From the NCBI RefSeq assembly GCF_010974825.1, contig NZ_JAAILA010000010.1, positions 124,001 to 188,000 of the forward strand: a stretch of DNA of 64,000 nucleotides. Reading direction: 5' to 3'. The translations under genes were made by a program, and so were the position numbers. A model generated the notes under the pieces. That model had not been told where the DNA came from. It did not search any database and saw only the letters and a program-made list of their open reading frames with translations. Positions 8,865 to 16,724 of the stretch are shown here, piece by piece; within the stretch, counting starts at the first letter, position 1; every line of letters starts with the position of its first letter. This DNA comes from Aeromonas rivipollensis. Lineage in GTDB: Bacteria > Pseudomonadota > Gammaproteobacteria > Enterobacterales > Aeromonadaceae.

Positions 8865-9862
8865 TGAGAGCTGGCTGGCTGGTGCTCTGTGCCTGCTCGC
8901 TCACGGCGGGGGCGAGCCTCTCCCCCGAGCGGCTGAACCTGCTGGCCGAGCAGCACTCGGTGCCGCTGGCCGAGTTGCAGGCCGCCGCCGCCCAGGCGCG
9001 ACTGCGTCAGGAGGTGCTCGACACCATCAGCCGCCCCTGGGAGGCCAAGCCCTGGCATAGCTACCGGCCGCTGTTCGTCACCCCGGAGCGGATCCGGGAC
9101 GGGGTCGGCTTCTGGCAACGCCACGCCGCTACCCTCGCCAGAGCCGAGCAGCACTACCGGGTGCCCGCCGCTCTCATAGTCGCCATCATAGGCATAGAGA
9201 CCTTCTATGGCCGCCAGATGGGCCGCCATCCGGTGCTCGACAGCCTCTACACCCTGGGGTTCCACTACCCCGCCCGTGAGGAGTTCTTCGCCAAGGAGTT
9301 CGCCCAGCTGGTGCTGCTTGCCCGGGAGGAGAAGTGGCCACTCACCTCTCTCAAGGGCTCCTATGCAGGCGCCATGGGCATGGGCCAGTTCATGCCCTCC
9401 AGCTATCGCCACTACGCCGTCGATTTTGACGGGGATGGCAAACGGGATCTGTTTGCCAACCCGGCGGACGCCATCGGCAGCGTGGCCAACTACTTTGCCG
9501 AGCACCGCTGGCGCTGGGGGGAGTCTGTGGTGGAACCCGCCTTGATCGGATTGGCGCCAGTAGGTACCCTGCTGGGGCCCGAGCCCGAGCTCAAGCAGCG
9601 CTGGGCCGAACTGGCCGCCGCCGGGATTGAACTCGCCACCCCGCTGGCACCGGACACGCCGGTGAAACTGCTGGCATTGGAGCAGGCCGATGGACCGGAA
9701 TACTGGGTCGCGCGCCACAATTTTTATGTGATCACCCGCTACAACCGCAGCCCTCTCTATGCGATGGCGGTGCATCAACTCAGTCAAGCAATCCAGGACG
9801 CTTATGCATTACAGCCACAAACTTCTCCCCCTCACGCTGACCTTGTTGCTGGCCGCCTGTAG
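8864..9862 (+). CDS. mltB: Membrane-bound lytic murein transglycosylase B
   Basis: Cleaves glycan strands of peptidoglycan to 1,6-anhydromuramyl products in the periplasm. It has 332 residues with an N-terminal signal sequence (LVLCACSLTAGA). The catalytic Glu lies in IVAIIGIETFYGRQ, and the SLT-family block GSYAGAMGMGQFMPSSYRHYAVDFDGDG follows. The first cysteines (CACS) might allow lipidation but do not form a clean lipobox. The start is the ATG of the TGATG overlap; an upstream in-frame GTG at 8735 lies in duplicated RodA sequence. The C-terminus overlaps rlpA by 59 nt. Confidence 0.93.
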   Translation: MRAGWLVLCACSLTAGASLSPERLNLLAEQHSVPLAELQAAAAQARLRQEVLDTISRPWEAKPWHSYRPLFVTPERIRDGVGFWQRHAATLARAEQHYRVPAALIVAIIGIETFYGRQMGRHPVLDSLYTLGFHYPAREEFFAKEFAQLVLLAREEKWPLTSLKGSYAGAMGMGQFMPSSYRHYAVDFDGDGKRDLFANPADAIGSVANYFAEHRWRWGESVVEPALIGLAPVGTLLGPEPELKQRWAELAAAGIELATPLAPDTPVKLLALEQADGPEYWVARHNFYVITRYNRSPLYAMAVHQLSQAIQDAYALQPQTSPPHADLVAGRL

Positions 9863-10736
9863 CAGCCAACCTGAGCAGGCGCCCCCGCCGCCGGTCCCGG
9901 TGCAGCCGGAAAAACCCCAGGTGATCGAGATACCGCAGGCGACCGGTGCCATCCCGCGCCCCGAGCCCATGAGCGAGAGCGGCAACCGGGACTACTGGAT
10001 CGGCAAGCAGAAGTACGAGGTGTGGCGCGACATCAAGCACTACAGCGAGGAGGGCACCGCCAGCTGGCTGTCCCAGGATCTCGATGGCAACAAGACAGCC
10101 AACGGCGACGTGCAGGACAGCACCCTGTTCAGCGCCGCCCACCGCAATCTGCCGCTGCCGAGCTATGTGCGGGTCACCAACCTGGACAACGGGCTGGAGA
10201 CCATAGTGCGGGTCAACGATCGCGGCCCCTTCGGCAGCGAGCGCCTGATCGATCTCTCCCATGCCGCGGCCAAACAGCTGGAGATGGTCGACGGGGGCGA
10301 GGCCAGGGTGCGGCTTGAGCTCATCACCGATCAGCCGGATCAGATGGTCGAGATGGTGCCCATGACGCCGATGGCGCCCATGCAGCCGGCTGCCCAGGAG
10401 GCCGCCCTCCTGGGTGAGGCCCAGCCTGCGGCAGCGGCCACCGTCACCCCGGCCAAGGCCGCTCCCGCGGCGGCTGCCACGGCGACCAGCACCCTCTCCA
10501 CCCCCAAGGCCGCCAGCGGCCAGGGCAAGATGATCCAGGTGCTGGCCAGCGGCTCCCAACCCAGGGCCGAGGCCATGGGCAAGGTGATGACCCAGCGCTA
10601 CGGCGTGCCCTACCAGGTGGTGGCCCACGACGCCATCTTCCGGGTGCTGCTGGGACCGGTCGCCGCCGATCAACAGGCAAGCCTGCTGGAACAGATCCGG
10701 CAGGGGGGGCTGGAGCAGGCCTTCATCGTTCCCTGA
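9804..10736 (+). CDS. rlpA: Septal-ring lipoprotein RlpA (DPBB and SPOR domains)
   Basis: Outer-membrane lipoprotein; in Pseudomonas RlpA cleaves peptide-free glycan strands at septa. It has 310 residues: signal peptide with lipobox LLLAAC, a Pro-rich linker, and a double-psi beta-barrel with EGTASWLSQDLDGNKTANGD, PSYVRVTNLDNG and VRVNDRGPF. A low-complexity Ala/Pro/Met linker (about residues 190-245) leads to a C-terminal SPOR domain. The start at 9804 lies inside mltB, so translation is probably coupled. The barrel His and Asp residues of active RlpA look present (the RVNDRGPFG motif carries the Asp). Confidence 0.93.
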   Translation: MHYSHKLLPLTLTLLLAACSSQPEQAPPPPVPVQPEKPQVIEIPQATGAIPRPEPMSESGNRDYWIGKQKYEVWRDIKHYSEEGTASWLSQDLDGNKTANGDVQDSTLFSAAHRNLPLPSYVRVTNLDNGLETIVRVNDRGPFGSERLIDLSHAAAKQLEMVDGGEARVRLELITDQPDQMVEMVPMTPMAPMQPAAQEAALLGEAQPAAAATVTPAKAAPAAAATATSTLSTPKAASGQGKMIQVLASGSQPRAEAMGKVMTQRYGVPYQVVAHDAIFRVLLGPVAADQQASLLEQIRQGGLEQAFIVP

Positions 10737-10863
10737 TGGCAGGGCTCACAGAGTGAATCGTCACTCTCCCCCGGCGTCACGTCGTTTCCCGGCGTAACGC
10801 CGACAACCGATGGATAAAAAACCAGACCAGATGGCACGCCGGACTATGACCGACCGGCACATC

Positions 10864-10872
10864 TGGTATAGT
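10864..10872 (+). promoter_or_regulatory. Extended -10 element upstream of dacA
   Basis: TGG-TATAGT at 10864-10872 looks like an extended -10 box, about 57 nt before the dacA ATG in a 192-nt intergenic region. A clear -35 is missing. This would let dacA be transcribed separately from the mrd genes. Confidence 0.4.
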
Positions 10873-10928
10873 GGAGCCCGCTTTTTTTCAACTTGGGTAA
10901 TCCCCATCCAGGCACCAGGAATTTCAAG

Positions 10929-12158
10929 ATGTCCAAATTTGCCCGTTCCGTTATTCTGGCCTCCCTGCTAAGCGCGACCGCCCAGGCCAACCAGCCGGTA
11001 CCGACGCCGGATTCGGCTCTGCCGACTGCCCAGCCGGTCCCCACCCTGAACAGCGCCCCCATGGTGGTGCCTGCCGCGCCGGAGATCTCCGCCAAGGCCC
11101 ATATTCTGATCGACTACTTCTCCGGTCAGGTGCTGGCCGAGCAGAACGCCGACGAGCGCCTGCCCCCCGCCAGCCTGACCAAGATGATGACCTCCTACAT
11201 AGTCGGCAACGAGCTGCTCAAGGGGAACATCAAGGGCACCGACATGGTGACCATCAGCCAGAACGCCTGGTCCAAGAACTACTCCGACTCCTCCAAGATG
11301 TTCATCGAGGTGGGCAAGCAGGTCTCCGTCGATGACCTCAACAAGGGCATCATCATCCAGTCCGGCAACGACGCCTGCGTCGCCATGGCCGAACACCTGG
11401 CGGGCAGCACCGACTCCTTCGCCAGCCTGATGAACGCCTGGGCCGCCAAGCTCGGCATGAAAGACTCCCAGTTCAAGAACCCCCACGGTCTGGATGCGGA
11501 AGGTCACTACAGTACCGCCCGCGACATGGCCCGCCTGGGTCAGGCCCTGATCCACGATCAGCCTGAGGAGTACAAGATCTACTCCCAGAAATCCTTCGTG
11601 TTCAACGGCATCACCCAGCACAACCGCAACCGCCTGCTGTGGGATCAGTCCCTGCAAGTGGATGGCATCAAGACAGGCCACGTCAGCCAGGTCGGCTACA
11701 ACCTGGTCTCCTCCGCCACCAACAACGAGGGCATGCGCCTGATCGCCGTGGTGCTGGGCGCCAGCAGCGAAGGCTCCCGCGCCGCCGAGAGCAAGAAGCT
11801 GCTCACCTACGGTTTCCGCTTCTTCCAGAGCCTGACCCCCTACAAGGCGGGTACCGAGCTGGTGACCCAGAAGATCTGGATGGGCGACAAGTCCGAAGTG
11901 AAACTCGGGGTCGATCAGGATGTCTCCGTGCTGGTCACCCGTGGCCAGGGCAACAACCTGAAGGCGGACTTCCAGCTCGAGAGCGAGCTGAAGGCCCCGC
12001 TGGCCAAGGGTCAGCGCGTCGGTACCGTGTTCCTCAAACAGGGTGACAAGGAGATCAAGCAGGTTCCGCTGGTCGCCCTGGAAGAGGTGCAGGAAGGTGG
12101 CCTGATGAGCCGTCTGTGGGATTACCTGGTGATGCTGGTCGCCAGCTGGTTCAAGTAA
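10929..12158 (+). CDS. dacA: D-alanyl-D-alanine carboxypeptidase (PBP5 type)
   Basis: Removes the terminal D-Ala from peptidoglycan pentapeptides at the periplasmic face of the inner membrane. It has 409 residues (E. coli 403) with a cleavable signal (ending ATAQA). Active-site motifs are SLTK near residue 80, SGN near 144 and KTG near 248. The C-terminal domain ends in an amphipathic anchor, LMSRLWDYLVMLVASWFK. The start is MSKFARSV, with AGGAATTTC upstream; an earlier in-frame start at 10893 is unlikely. Confidence 0.96.
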   Translation: MSKFARSVILASLLSATAQANQPVPTPDSALPTAQPVPTLNSAPMVVPAAPEISAKAHILIDYFSGQVLAEQNADERLPPASLTKMMTSYIVGNELLKGNIKGTDMVTISQNAWSKNYSDSSKMFIEVGKQVSVDDLNKGIIIQSGNDACVAMAEHLAGSTDSFASLMNAWAAKLGMKDSQFKNPHGLDAEGHYSTARDMARLGQALIHDQPEEYKIYSQKSFVFNGITQHNRNRLLWDQSLQVDGIKTGHVSQVGYNLVSSATNNEGMRLIAVVLGASSEGSRAAESKKLLTYGFRFFQSLTPYKAGTELVTQKIWMGDKSEVKLGVDQDVSVLVTRGQGNNLKADFQLESELKAPLAKGQRVGTVFLKQGDKEIKQVPLVALEEVQEGGLMSRLWDYLVMLVASWFK

Positions 12159-12180
12159 TCTACCGCACAATCCCGAGCAA

Positions 12181-12206
12181 GCAGCGGCGCCAACAGGCGC
12201 CGCTGC
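12181..12206 (+). terminator. dacA terminator hairpin
   Basis: An 11-bp perfect stem with loop AACA and core GGCGCC, 23 nt after dacA, followed by TGTCTTTG. The GGCGCC core stem recurs in other hairpins of this window. Confidence 0.7.
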
Positions 12207-12447
12207 TGTCTTTGCCGCGCCGGGGCAGTGAATAACCCTGCAATCTGCAGGTTCCGCCGACGCTCCATTTGTGGTAAAAAGCAGCATTCCCACGTCCTGT
12301 CGACCTGGCGGGCCTTGATCCCGCGCCGGGCAGTGCCCATATAAGATGGAGCCGTGCCCATGGTTGACGCGACTGGCGGCCCGAGTCCTTCCGGCCAGAC
12401 AAGATGCAAGATGAAGTCGTTGCGTGACGACGCTAAAGGTGAGTGAG

Positions 12448-12711
12448 ATGAATACCAAGTTTGATGAGCTGCTGGAGTTCCCCTGCAAGTTCCCGTTCAA
12501 GGTGCTTGGGGTGGCCGATCCCGCCCTGCCGGATCAAGTGGTTGAAGTGCTGCAGCAACATGCCCCAGGTACTTACAGCCCGACCGTTCAGCCCAGCTCC
12601 AAGGGCAACTACCACTCGGTCCGCGTAACCGTGACTGCCCAGAGCAAAGAGCACATCGAAGCGATGTACCACGCCCTTGGCAAGATCGAGCTGGTGAAAT
12701 ACGTACTGTAA
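12448..12711 (+). CDS. ybeD: UPF0250 / DUF493 family protein YbeD
   Basis: Small conserved cytoplasmic protein of 87 residues, the same length as E. coli YbeD, found between dacA and lipB in many gammaproteobacteria. Its structure is ACT-like; its role is unclear. The start [19 protein letters not shown] aligns with the E. coli N-terminus and follows AAAGGTGAG, so the upstream in-frame start at 12424 is rejected. The 289-nt gap before it holds the dacA hairpin and a possible TATAAG box at 12340-12345 with no convincing -35. Confidence 0.93.
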   Translation: MNTKFDELLEFPCKFPFKVLGVADPALPDQVVEVLQQHAPGTYSPTVQPSSKGNYHSVRVTVTAQSKEHIEAMYHALGKIELVKYVL

Positions 12712-12718
12712 TTTCTCT

Positions 12719-12740
12719 CTCGCCCCGCCATCGGGGCGAG
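12719..12740 (+). terminator. Hairpin after ybeD
   Basis: A perfect 9-bp stem with loop CCAT directly after the ybeD stop, followed by CGATTATTTG. A moderate terminator or attenuator before lipB. Confidence 0.6.
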
Positions 12741-12793
12741 CGATTATTTGCCATTCTGTTTTGCCGACGCAAGCGCCTGCCTGTGAGGAAAAG

Positions 12794-13471
12794 ATGTCAC
12801 CCCAGATCCCCGCCCAGCCACAGCTGCTCGTCAGACACCTGGGTCGTCGCCCCTACCAGCCGGTATGGGACGCCATGAAGGCCTTCACCGACAGCCGCAC
12901 CAGCGAGACGCCTGACGAGTTCTGGGTGGTTGAGCACGATCCCGTCTACACCCAGGGCCAGGCCGGCAAGGCCGAGCATCTGCTCGCCCCCGGTGACATC
13001 CCTGTGGTGCAGAGCGATCGCGGCGGCCAGGTGACCTATCACGGCCCCGGCCAGCTGGTGCTCTATGTGCTGGTGGACGTGCGCCGCAGCAAGCTCTCGG
13101 TGCGAGAGCTGGTGACCTGTCTGGAAACCGCCATCATCAACACCCTGGCCAGAAGCGACATCCAGGCCTATGCCAAGGCCGATGCCCCCGGCGTCTATGT
13201 GAAGAACGATCTCGGCATCGAGGCCAAGCTCGCCTCCCTGGGCCTGCGGATCCGCAAGGGCTGCTCCTTCCACGGACTGGCCCTCAATATCAACATGGAC
13301 ATGACCCCCTTCCTGCGCATCAATCCGTGCGGTTATGCAGGCATGGCCATGACCCAGACCAGCGCCCTGGGCGGCCCGCAGAGCGTGGCCGAGGCGCAAT
13401 CCATCCTGGTGATGGAGCTGGCCAGCCTGATTGGCTATGAAACGATCACGAATACCGAAGAGGCAGCATGA
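12794..13471 (+). CDS. lipB: Octanoyl-ACP:protein N-octanoyltransferase
   Basis: Transfers octanoate from ACP to lipoyl domains, the first step of endogenous lipoate synthesis. It has 225 residues (E. coli 213). Family blocks are [44 protein letters not shown], and [28 protein letters not shown] with the catalytic Cys in NPCGY and the Lys in [11 protein letters not shown]. The ATG has GAGGAAAAG upstream. The stop overlaps an ATG (ATGA) that starts a 30-codon junction ORF instead of lipA. Confidence 0.96.
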   Translation: MSPQIPAQPQLLVRHLGRRPYQPVWDAMKAFTDSRTSETPDEFWVVEHDPVYTQGQAGKAEHLLAPGDIPVVQSDRGGQVTYHGPGQLVLYVLVDVRRSKLSVRELVTCLETAIINTLARSDIQAYAKADAPGVYVKNDLGIEAKLASLGLRIRKGCSFHGLALNINMDMTPFLRINPCGYAGMAMTQTSALGGPQSVAEAQSILVMELASLIGYETITNTEEAA

Positions 13472-13560
13472 GCAAGCCCATGCCGCGTGGCCATGAGGGC
13501 CCCGAGAGGACCCTGATGGCTATCAATCAGACAATAACAAACACCGAGAGTGAATCATGA
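13468..13560 (+). repeat. Duplicated lipB-lipA junction, 30-codon chimeric ORF
   Basis: An ATGA overlap with the lipB stop opens the ORF and an ATGA overlap with the lipA start closes it. It begins MSKPM (LipA: MSKPV) and ends [10 protein letters not shown] (Lip[11 protein letters not shown]). The TITNTE stretch is spelled with five third-position differences. The frame stays open across a central unrelated segment (PRGHEGPERTLM). Confidence 0.85.
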
Positions 13561-14522
13561 GCAAACCCGTTCGTATGGAGCCGGGCGTCAAGCTGCGCGA
13601 TGGCGACAAGATGGCCCTGATCCCGGTGAAATTCATGCCGGATCCCAACGAGGAAGTGCTGCGCAAGCCGGACTGGATGCGGATCAAGCTGCCGCCGTCA
13701 AGCCAGAAGATCGAGCACATCAAGAGCACCCTGCGCAAAAACAAGCTGCACTCGGTCTGTGAAGAGGCCTCCTGCCCCAACCTGGCGGAGTGCTTCAACC
13801 ACGGCACGGCCACCTTCATGATCATGGGTGCCATCTGCACTCGCCGCTGCCCCTTCTGCGACGTGGCCCACGGCCGCCCGCTGGCACTGGATCCCGAAGA
13901 GCCGAAGAAGCTGGCGCTCACCATCAAGGAGATGGGGCTGAAATACGTGGTCATCACCTCGGTGGACCGCGACGATCTGCGCGACGGCGGTGCCCAGCAC
14001 TTCGCCGACTGCATCAAGCAGATCCGCGAGCACAGCCCCCAGACCCGCATCGAGATCCTGACCCCGGACTTCCGCGGCCGCATGGAGCAGGCGCTGGAGG
14101 TGTTCCGCGAGACCCCGCCGGATGTGTTCAACCACAACCTGGAAACCGCACCGCGCATGTACCGGGTCGCCCGCCCGGGTGCCGACTACAAGTGGTCCCT
14201 AGAGCTGCTGCGCCGCATCAAGGAGATGCACCCCCATGTGCCGACCAAGTCCGGCGTTATGATGGGCCTTGGCGAGACCAACGAAGAGATAGTCCAGGTG
14301 CTCAAGGATCTGCGCGAGCACGGCGTCAACATGCTGACCCTGGGCCAGTACCTGCAGCCGAGCCGCCACCACCTGCCAGTGAAGCGCTACGTGCCGCCCG
14401 CAGAGTTCGACGCGCTGAAAGATGTCGCCATGGGGCTGGGCTTCTCCCACGCCGCCTGCGGCCCCTTCGTGCGCTCCTCCTACCATGCGGATCTGCAGGC
14501 CAAGGGCGAAGAGGTCAAATAA
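13557..14522 (+). CDS. lipA: Lipoyl synthase
   Basis: Radical-SAM enzyme that inserts two sulfurs into protein-bound octanoate. It has 321 residues, equal to E. coli. The auxiliary cluster cysteines are in [12 protein letters not shown], the radical-SAM motif is CTRRCPFC, and the C-terminal serine ligand of the auxiliary cluster is in FVRSSYHAD. It acts after LipB, whose gene lies upstream across a duplicated junction. The 3' end is followed by a short imperfect repeat of the stop region. Confidence 0.97.
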   Translation: MSKPVRMEPGVKLRDGDKMALIPVKFMPDPNEEVLRKPDWMRIKLPPSSQKIEHIKSTLRKNKLHSVCEEASCPNLAECFNHGTATFMIMGAICTRRCPFCDVAHGRPLALDPEEPKKLALTIKEMGLKYVVITSVDRDDLRDGGAQHFADCIKQIREHSPQTRIEILTPDFRGRMEQALEVFRETPPDVFNHNLETAPRMYRVARPGADYKWSLELLRRIKEMHPHVPTKSGVMMGLGETNEEIVQVLKDLREHGVNMLTLGQYLQPSRHHLPVKRYVPPAEFDALKDVAMGLGFSHAACGPFVRSSYHADLQAKGEEVK

Positions 14523-14553
14523 CCTCGCCCGAAAAGAGGGGTCAGATAACCTC
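14511..14553 (+). repeat. Short duplication of the lipA stop region
   Basis: The 16 bases at 14511-14526 (last codons, TAA, ACCTC) reappear with small changes at 14536-14553. The two TAA codons are 27 nt apart and in the same frame. This is a short, weak match, listed because other gene ends in the window show larger copies. Confidence 0.5.
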
Positions 14554-14562
14554 TCCTGCTAA

Positions 14563-14590
14563 AAGAAGAGCGCCCAAGGGCGCTCTTCTT
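14563..14590 (+). terminator. lipA terminator
   Basis: Near-perfect 12-13 bp stem AAGAAGAGCGCC / GGCGCTCTTCTT about 40 nt after lipA, ending in CTTCTTGTTG. Marks the end of the long + strand cluster. Confidence 0.8.
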
Positions 14591-14687
14591 GTTGAACATG
14601 TCGGACTCGACACTCCCGGCCAACCCCTTGGCTAATTCCCGGTTCCGGGGTTAAGGTGGCGACTCCCTTTCCTTGAGTGAAGCTCCG

Positions 14688-15194
14688 ATGCCAACCCCTA
14701 TCGTTCGTCTCATCCCCATGGACGAAGCGGCTTTCCCCGCCTATCGCGACTACTTCATCGACGACTACGCCCAGGATCTTGCCAGCAATCACGGGCTGAC
14801 CCTGGTCTATGCCCGCCAACAAGCCGAGGCTTCCTTGCTGCAACACCTGCCCCAAGGAGCCGCCACGCCGGGCCAGAGCCTGCTCTGCATCATCCCTGTG
14901 AGTGACAATGTCGGGAGCGCAGTCGCACCGACTGCGGGCATTGTCGGCTATCTCTGGCACAGCATCGACAGCGCCGCCCACACCACCTTTATCTATGACT
15001 TCTACACACTCCCGACCCATCGCGGACTGGGATATGGCAAGGCCGCCATGGCGGTGCTGGAGGCCGACTTGAAGTGCCTTGGCGTCAGCCAGATCAAGCT
15101 GAGAGTCGCCTATGACAATCCGAGGGCCAGGGCGCTCTACGAAGAGATCGGCTTTCACATCACGGGCTACAACATGGCCAAGACGCTGGCTTGA
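14688..15194 (+). CDS. GNAT-family N-acetyltransferase
   Basis: Predicted acetyl-CoA-dependent acetyltransferase of 168 residues; the substrate is unknown. The C-terminal half holds the acetyl-CoA loop RGLGYGKAAM (motif A, R/Q-x-x-G-x-G/A) and the late NPRARALYEEIGFHITGYNM segment typical of the fold. The ATG start gives MPTPIVRLIPMDE; a TTG at 14673 is an alternative. It stands alone after the lipA terminator and converges with nqrE. Confidence 0.85.
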   Translation: MPTPIVRLIPMDEAAFPAYRDYFIDDYAQDLASNHGLTLVYARQQAEASLLQHLPQGAATPGQSLLCIIPVSDNVGSAVAPTAGIVGYLWHSIDSAAHTTFIYDFYTLPTHRGLGYGKAAMAVLEADLKCLGVSQIKLRVAYDNPRARALYEEIGFHITGYNMAKTLA

Positions 15195-15213
15195 TGGCCC
15201 CCGTCATCAAGCC
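15188..15213 (+). terminator. Hairpin overlapping the GNAT gene stop
   Basis: A 9-bp stem GGCTTGATG / CATCAAGCC that includes the stop codon, between two convergent genes. There is no clear T-run, so function as a terminator is uncertain. Confidence 0.4.
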
Positions 15214-15242
15214 TCTTCCGTTATGCCGTGGCGAGCCGACGC

Positions 15243-15842
15243 TCAGAGCGAGATGCCGGAAAAGGACATGAAGCCGAGCGACATCAGCCCCGCCACTATG
15301 AAGGTGATGCCGATCCCCCTCAATCCCTGTGGCACATCCGAGTACTTCATCTTCTGGCGCAGACCGGCGATGGCGACGATGGCCAGCAGCCAGCCGAGTC
15401 CTGAGCCCGCCCCATAGACCACGGATTCGATGAAGTCGTAATCCCGCTGTGCCATGAACATGACACCGCCGAAGATGGCGCAGTGCACAGTCAACAGCGG
15501 CAGGTAGATCCCCAGGGCCTGGTGGAGCGCCGGAAAATGCTTGTCCAGCACCATCTCCATCACCTGCACCAGGGCTGCCAGCACGCCTATGTAGATGATG
15601 AAATCGAGGAAACTCAGATCAAATTCCCCGAGGAAGGTACTGTCCGGGCGCAGTATATGGCGGTAGATCAGGTTGTTGAGGGGAATGGCGATCACCATGA
15701 CCACCAGCACCGTCATGCCCAGGCCGAAGGCGGTGTTGATGTTCTTCGACACCGCGAGGAAGGTACACATGCCGAGAAAGAAGGCCAGGGCCAGGTTTTC
15801 CACAAAGATCGACTGAATAAACAAATTGACGTAATAGTCCAT
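15243..15842 (-). CDS. nqrE: NqrE/RnfA-family membrane subunit, apparently orphan
   Basis: Resembles NqrE, an integral subunit of the Na+-translocating NADH:quinone oxidoreductase that helps coordinate an Fe-S centre inside the membrane. It has 199 residues (Vibrio NqrE 198) and six predicted membrane helices. Conserved blocks are [12 protein letters not shown] and [17 protein letters not shown], each with a conserved Cys, and the C-terminal [19 protein letters not shown] and [12 protein letters not shown]. No nqrA-D, nqrF or rnf gene is adjacent. It could be a second copy besides a full operon elsewhere, or a stand-alone homologue. Confidence 0.85.
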   Translation of the reverse strand: MDYYVNLFIQSIFVENLALAFFLGMCTFLAVSKNINTAFGLGMTVLVVMVIAIPLNNLIYRHILRPDSTFLGEFDLSFLDFIIYIGVLAALVQVMEMVLDKHFPALHQALGIYLPLLTVHCAIFGGVMFMAQRDYDFIESVVYGAGSGLGWLLAIVAIAGLRQKMKYSDVPQGLRGIGITFIVAGLMSLGFMSFSGISL

Positions 15843-16020
15843 GAAGGCTGCTCACCACTTGATTGTGCAAAGAGAGGGTCCGCCCCTGACCAGGGGCCAG
15901 CGGCAGGAACCGGATGACAGTCAGCACGGGCGCGATCGCAGACGACGGGGGTCGGCGGATCAACAGACAGGGATCAGCGGCAGAGACGGCGTCGGCGTGT
16001 GCCCGGCGAGGGGAGCGACG

Positions 16021-16446
16021 CTAGTCGCCGTGGCAGAAGCGAAATTGCAGGTGATGACAGAGCAGTTGCCGCTGGTGCAGATGACCGAGGCAGTTCGGCC
16101 ACTGCCTGAGGTAGATGAGGGGCAGGAAGAACAGCAGGCCACAGAGCAGACCGAGGATCTCGTGCTGGAACCAGGCCAGCAGCATCTGGTAGAGATCCGG
16201 GTCCCTGGCCCCTTCCAGCCGTCGCCCCTGCTCGAAGCTGAGCCGCCACTGGGAGGCCGGGGGCAGGCTGAGGTTGTCGGCCAACCCAGGCGCGAGGGGC
16301 TCGTGCAACTGCATCGAGGATGTCGATGTCCCCTGGTCCGACAGCGCGGGCGCACCGAGCCCTGCCGCGGCAGAGGCGGCAAGCCACAGCAGGCAGGCGA
16401 CGGCGAGCGCCATCGGCCAGCACAATGGTCGGCCAAGGGGTGGCAA
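16021..16446 (-). CDS. Hypothetical small membrane protein
   Basis: I do not recognise this protein. The frame gives 141 residues from a TTG start with AAGGAG upstream; an ATG 11 codons in is an alternative. It shows a hydrophobic N-terminal segment (MALAVACLLWLAASAAAG, signal or anchor), a polar middle, a second membrane segment (EILGLLCGLLFFLPLIYL) and a His/Cys-rich end. It lies upstream of nqrE on the same strand, separated by 178 nt. Overlapping frames on both strands are also open because of high GC, so the call is tentative. Confidence 0.4.
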   Translation of the reverse strand: MPPLGRPLCWPMALAVACLLWLAASAAAGLGAPALSDQGTSTSSMQLHEPLAPGLADNLSLPPASQWRLSFEQGRRLEGARDPDLYQMLLAWFQHEILGLLCGLLFFLPLIYLRQWPNCLGHLHQRQLLCHHLQFRFCHGD

Positions 16447-16671
16447 GGGGACAGGCTCCTTGAAAAGGCAAGGGATTGAACGGGGCCGAATATATCACAA
16501 TCCCTCCTTATATTGAATTTTGGCATCCAGTAACCGAAAAAATTCGATACAAACAACCTTCTTTTCCCCCAAAGCGGGCATTTAACCCCCCCTCTACGAA
16601 AACAGCGGGGAACGACTCCCATCATCGCCCCTTGAGCCCCATTCAGTGAGGGCATAACCGCTCTTGCAACA

Positions 16672-16699
16672 AAAACGGCCACCCGAGGGTGACCGTTTT
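16672..16699 (-). terminator. recJ terminator
   Basis: Stem of about 12 bp with one mismatch, loop of 4; on the minus strand it is followed by a T-run (CCGTTTTTG). It lies 25 nt past the recJ stop. Confidence 0.8.
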
Positions 16700-16724
16700 C
16701 ATTGCCGGGCATGGCGACTGCCCA

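Noticed and set aside
2599-13560. Assembly error as the cause of the junction copies
   Set aside because: Copies are diverged at many positions, mainly silent ones, and differ from locus to locus; misassembly would give identical repeats.
15841-16479. 212-codon + strand ORF overlapping the hypothetical membrane protein
   Set aside because: Gln/Glu/Gly-rich shadow composition without hydrophobic or family features; the minus-strand frame has a start site and membrane segments.
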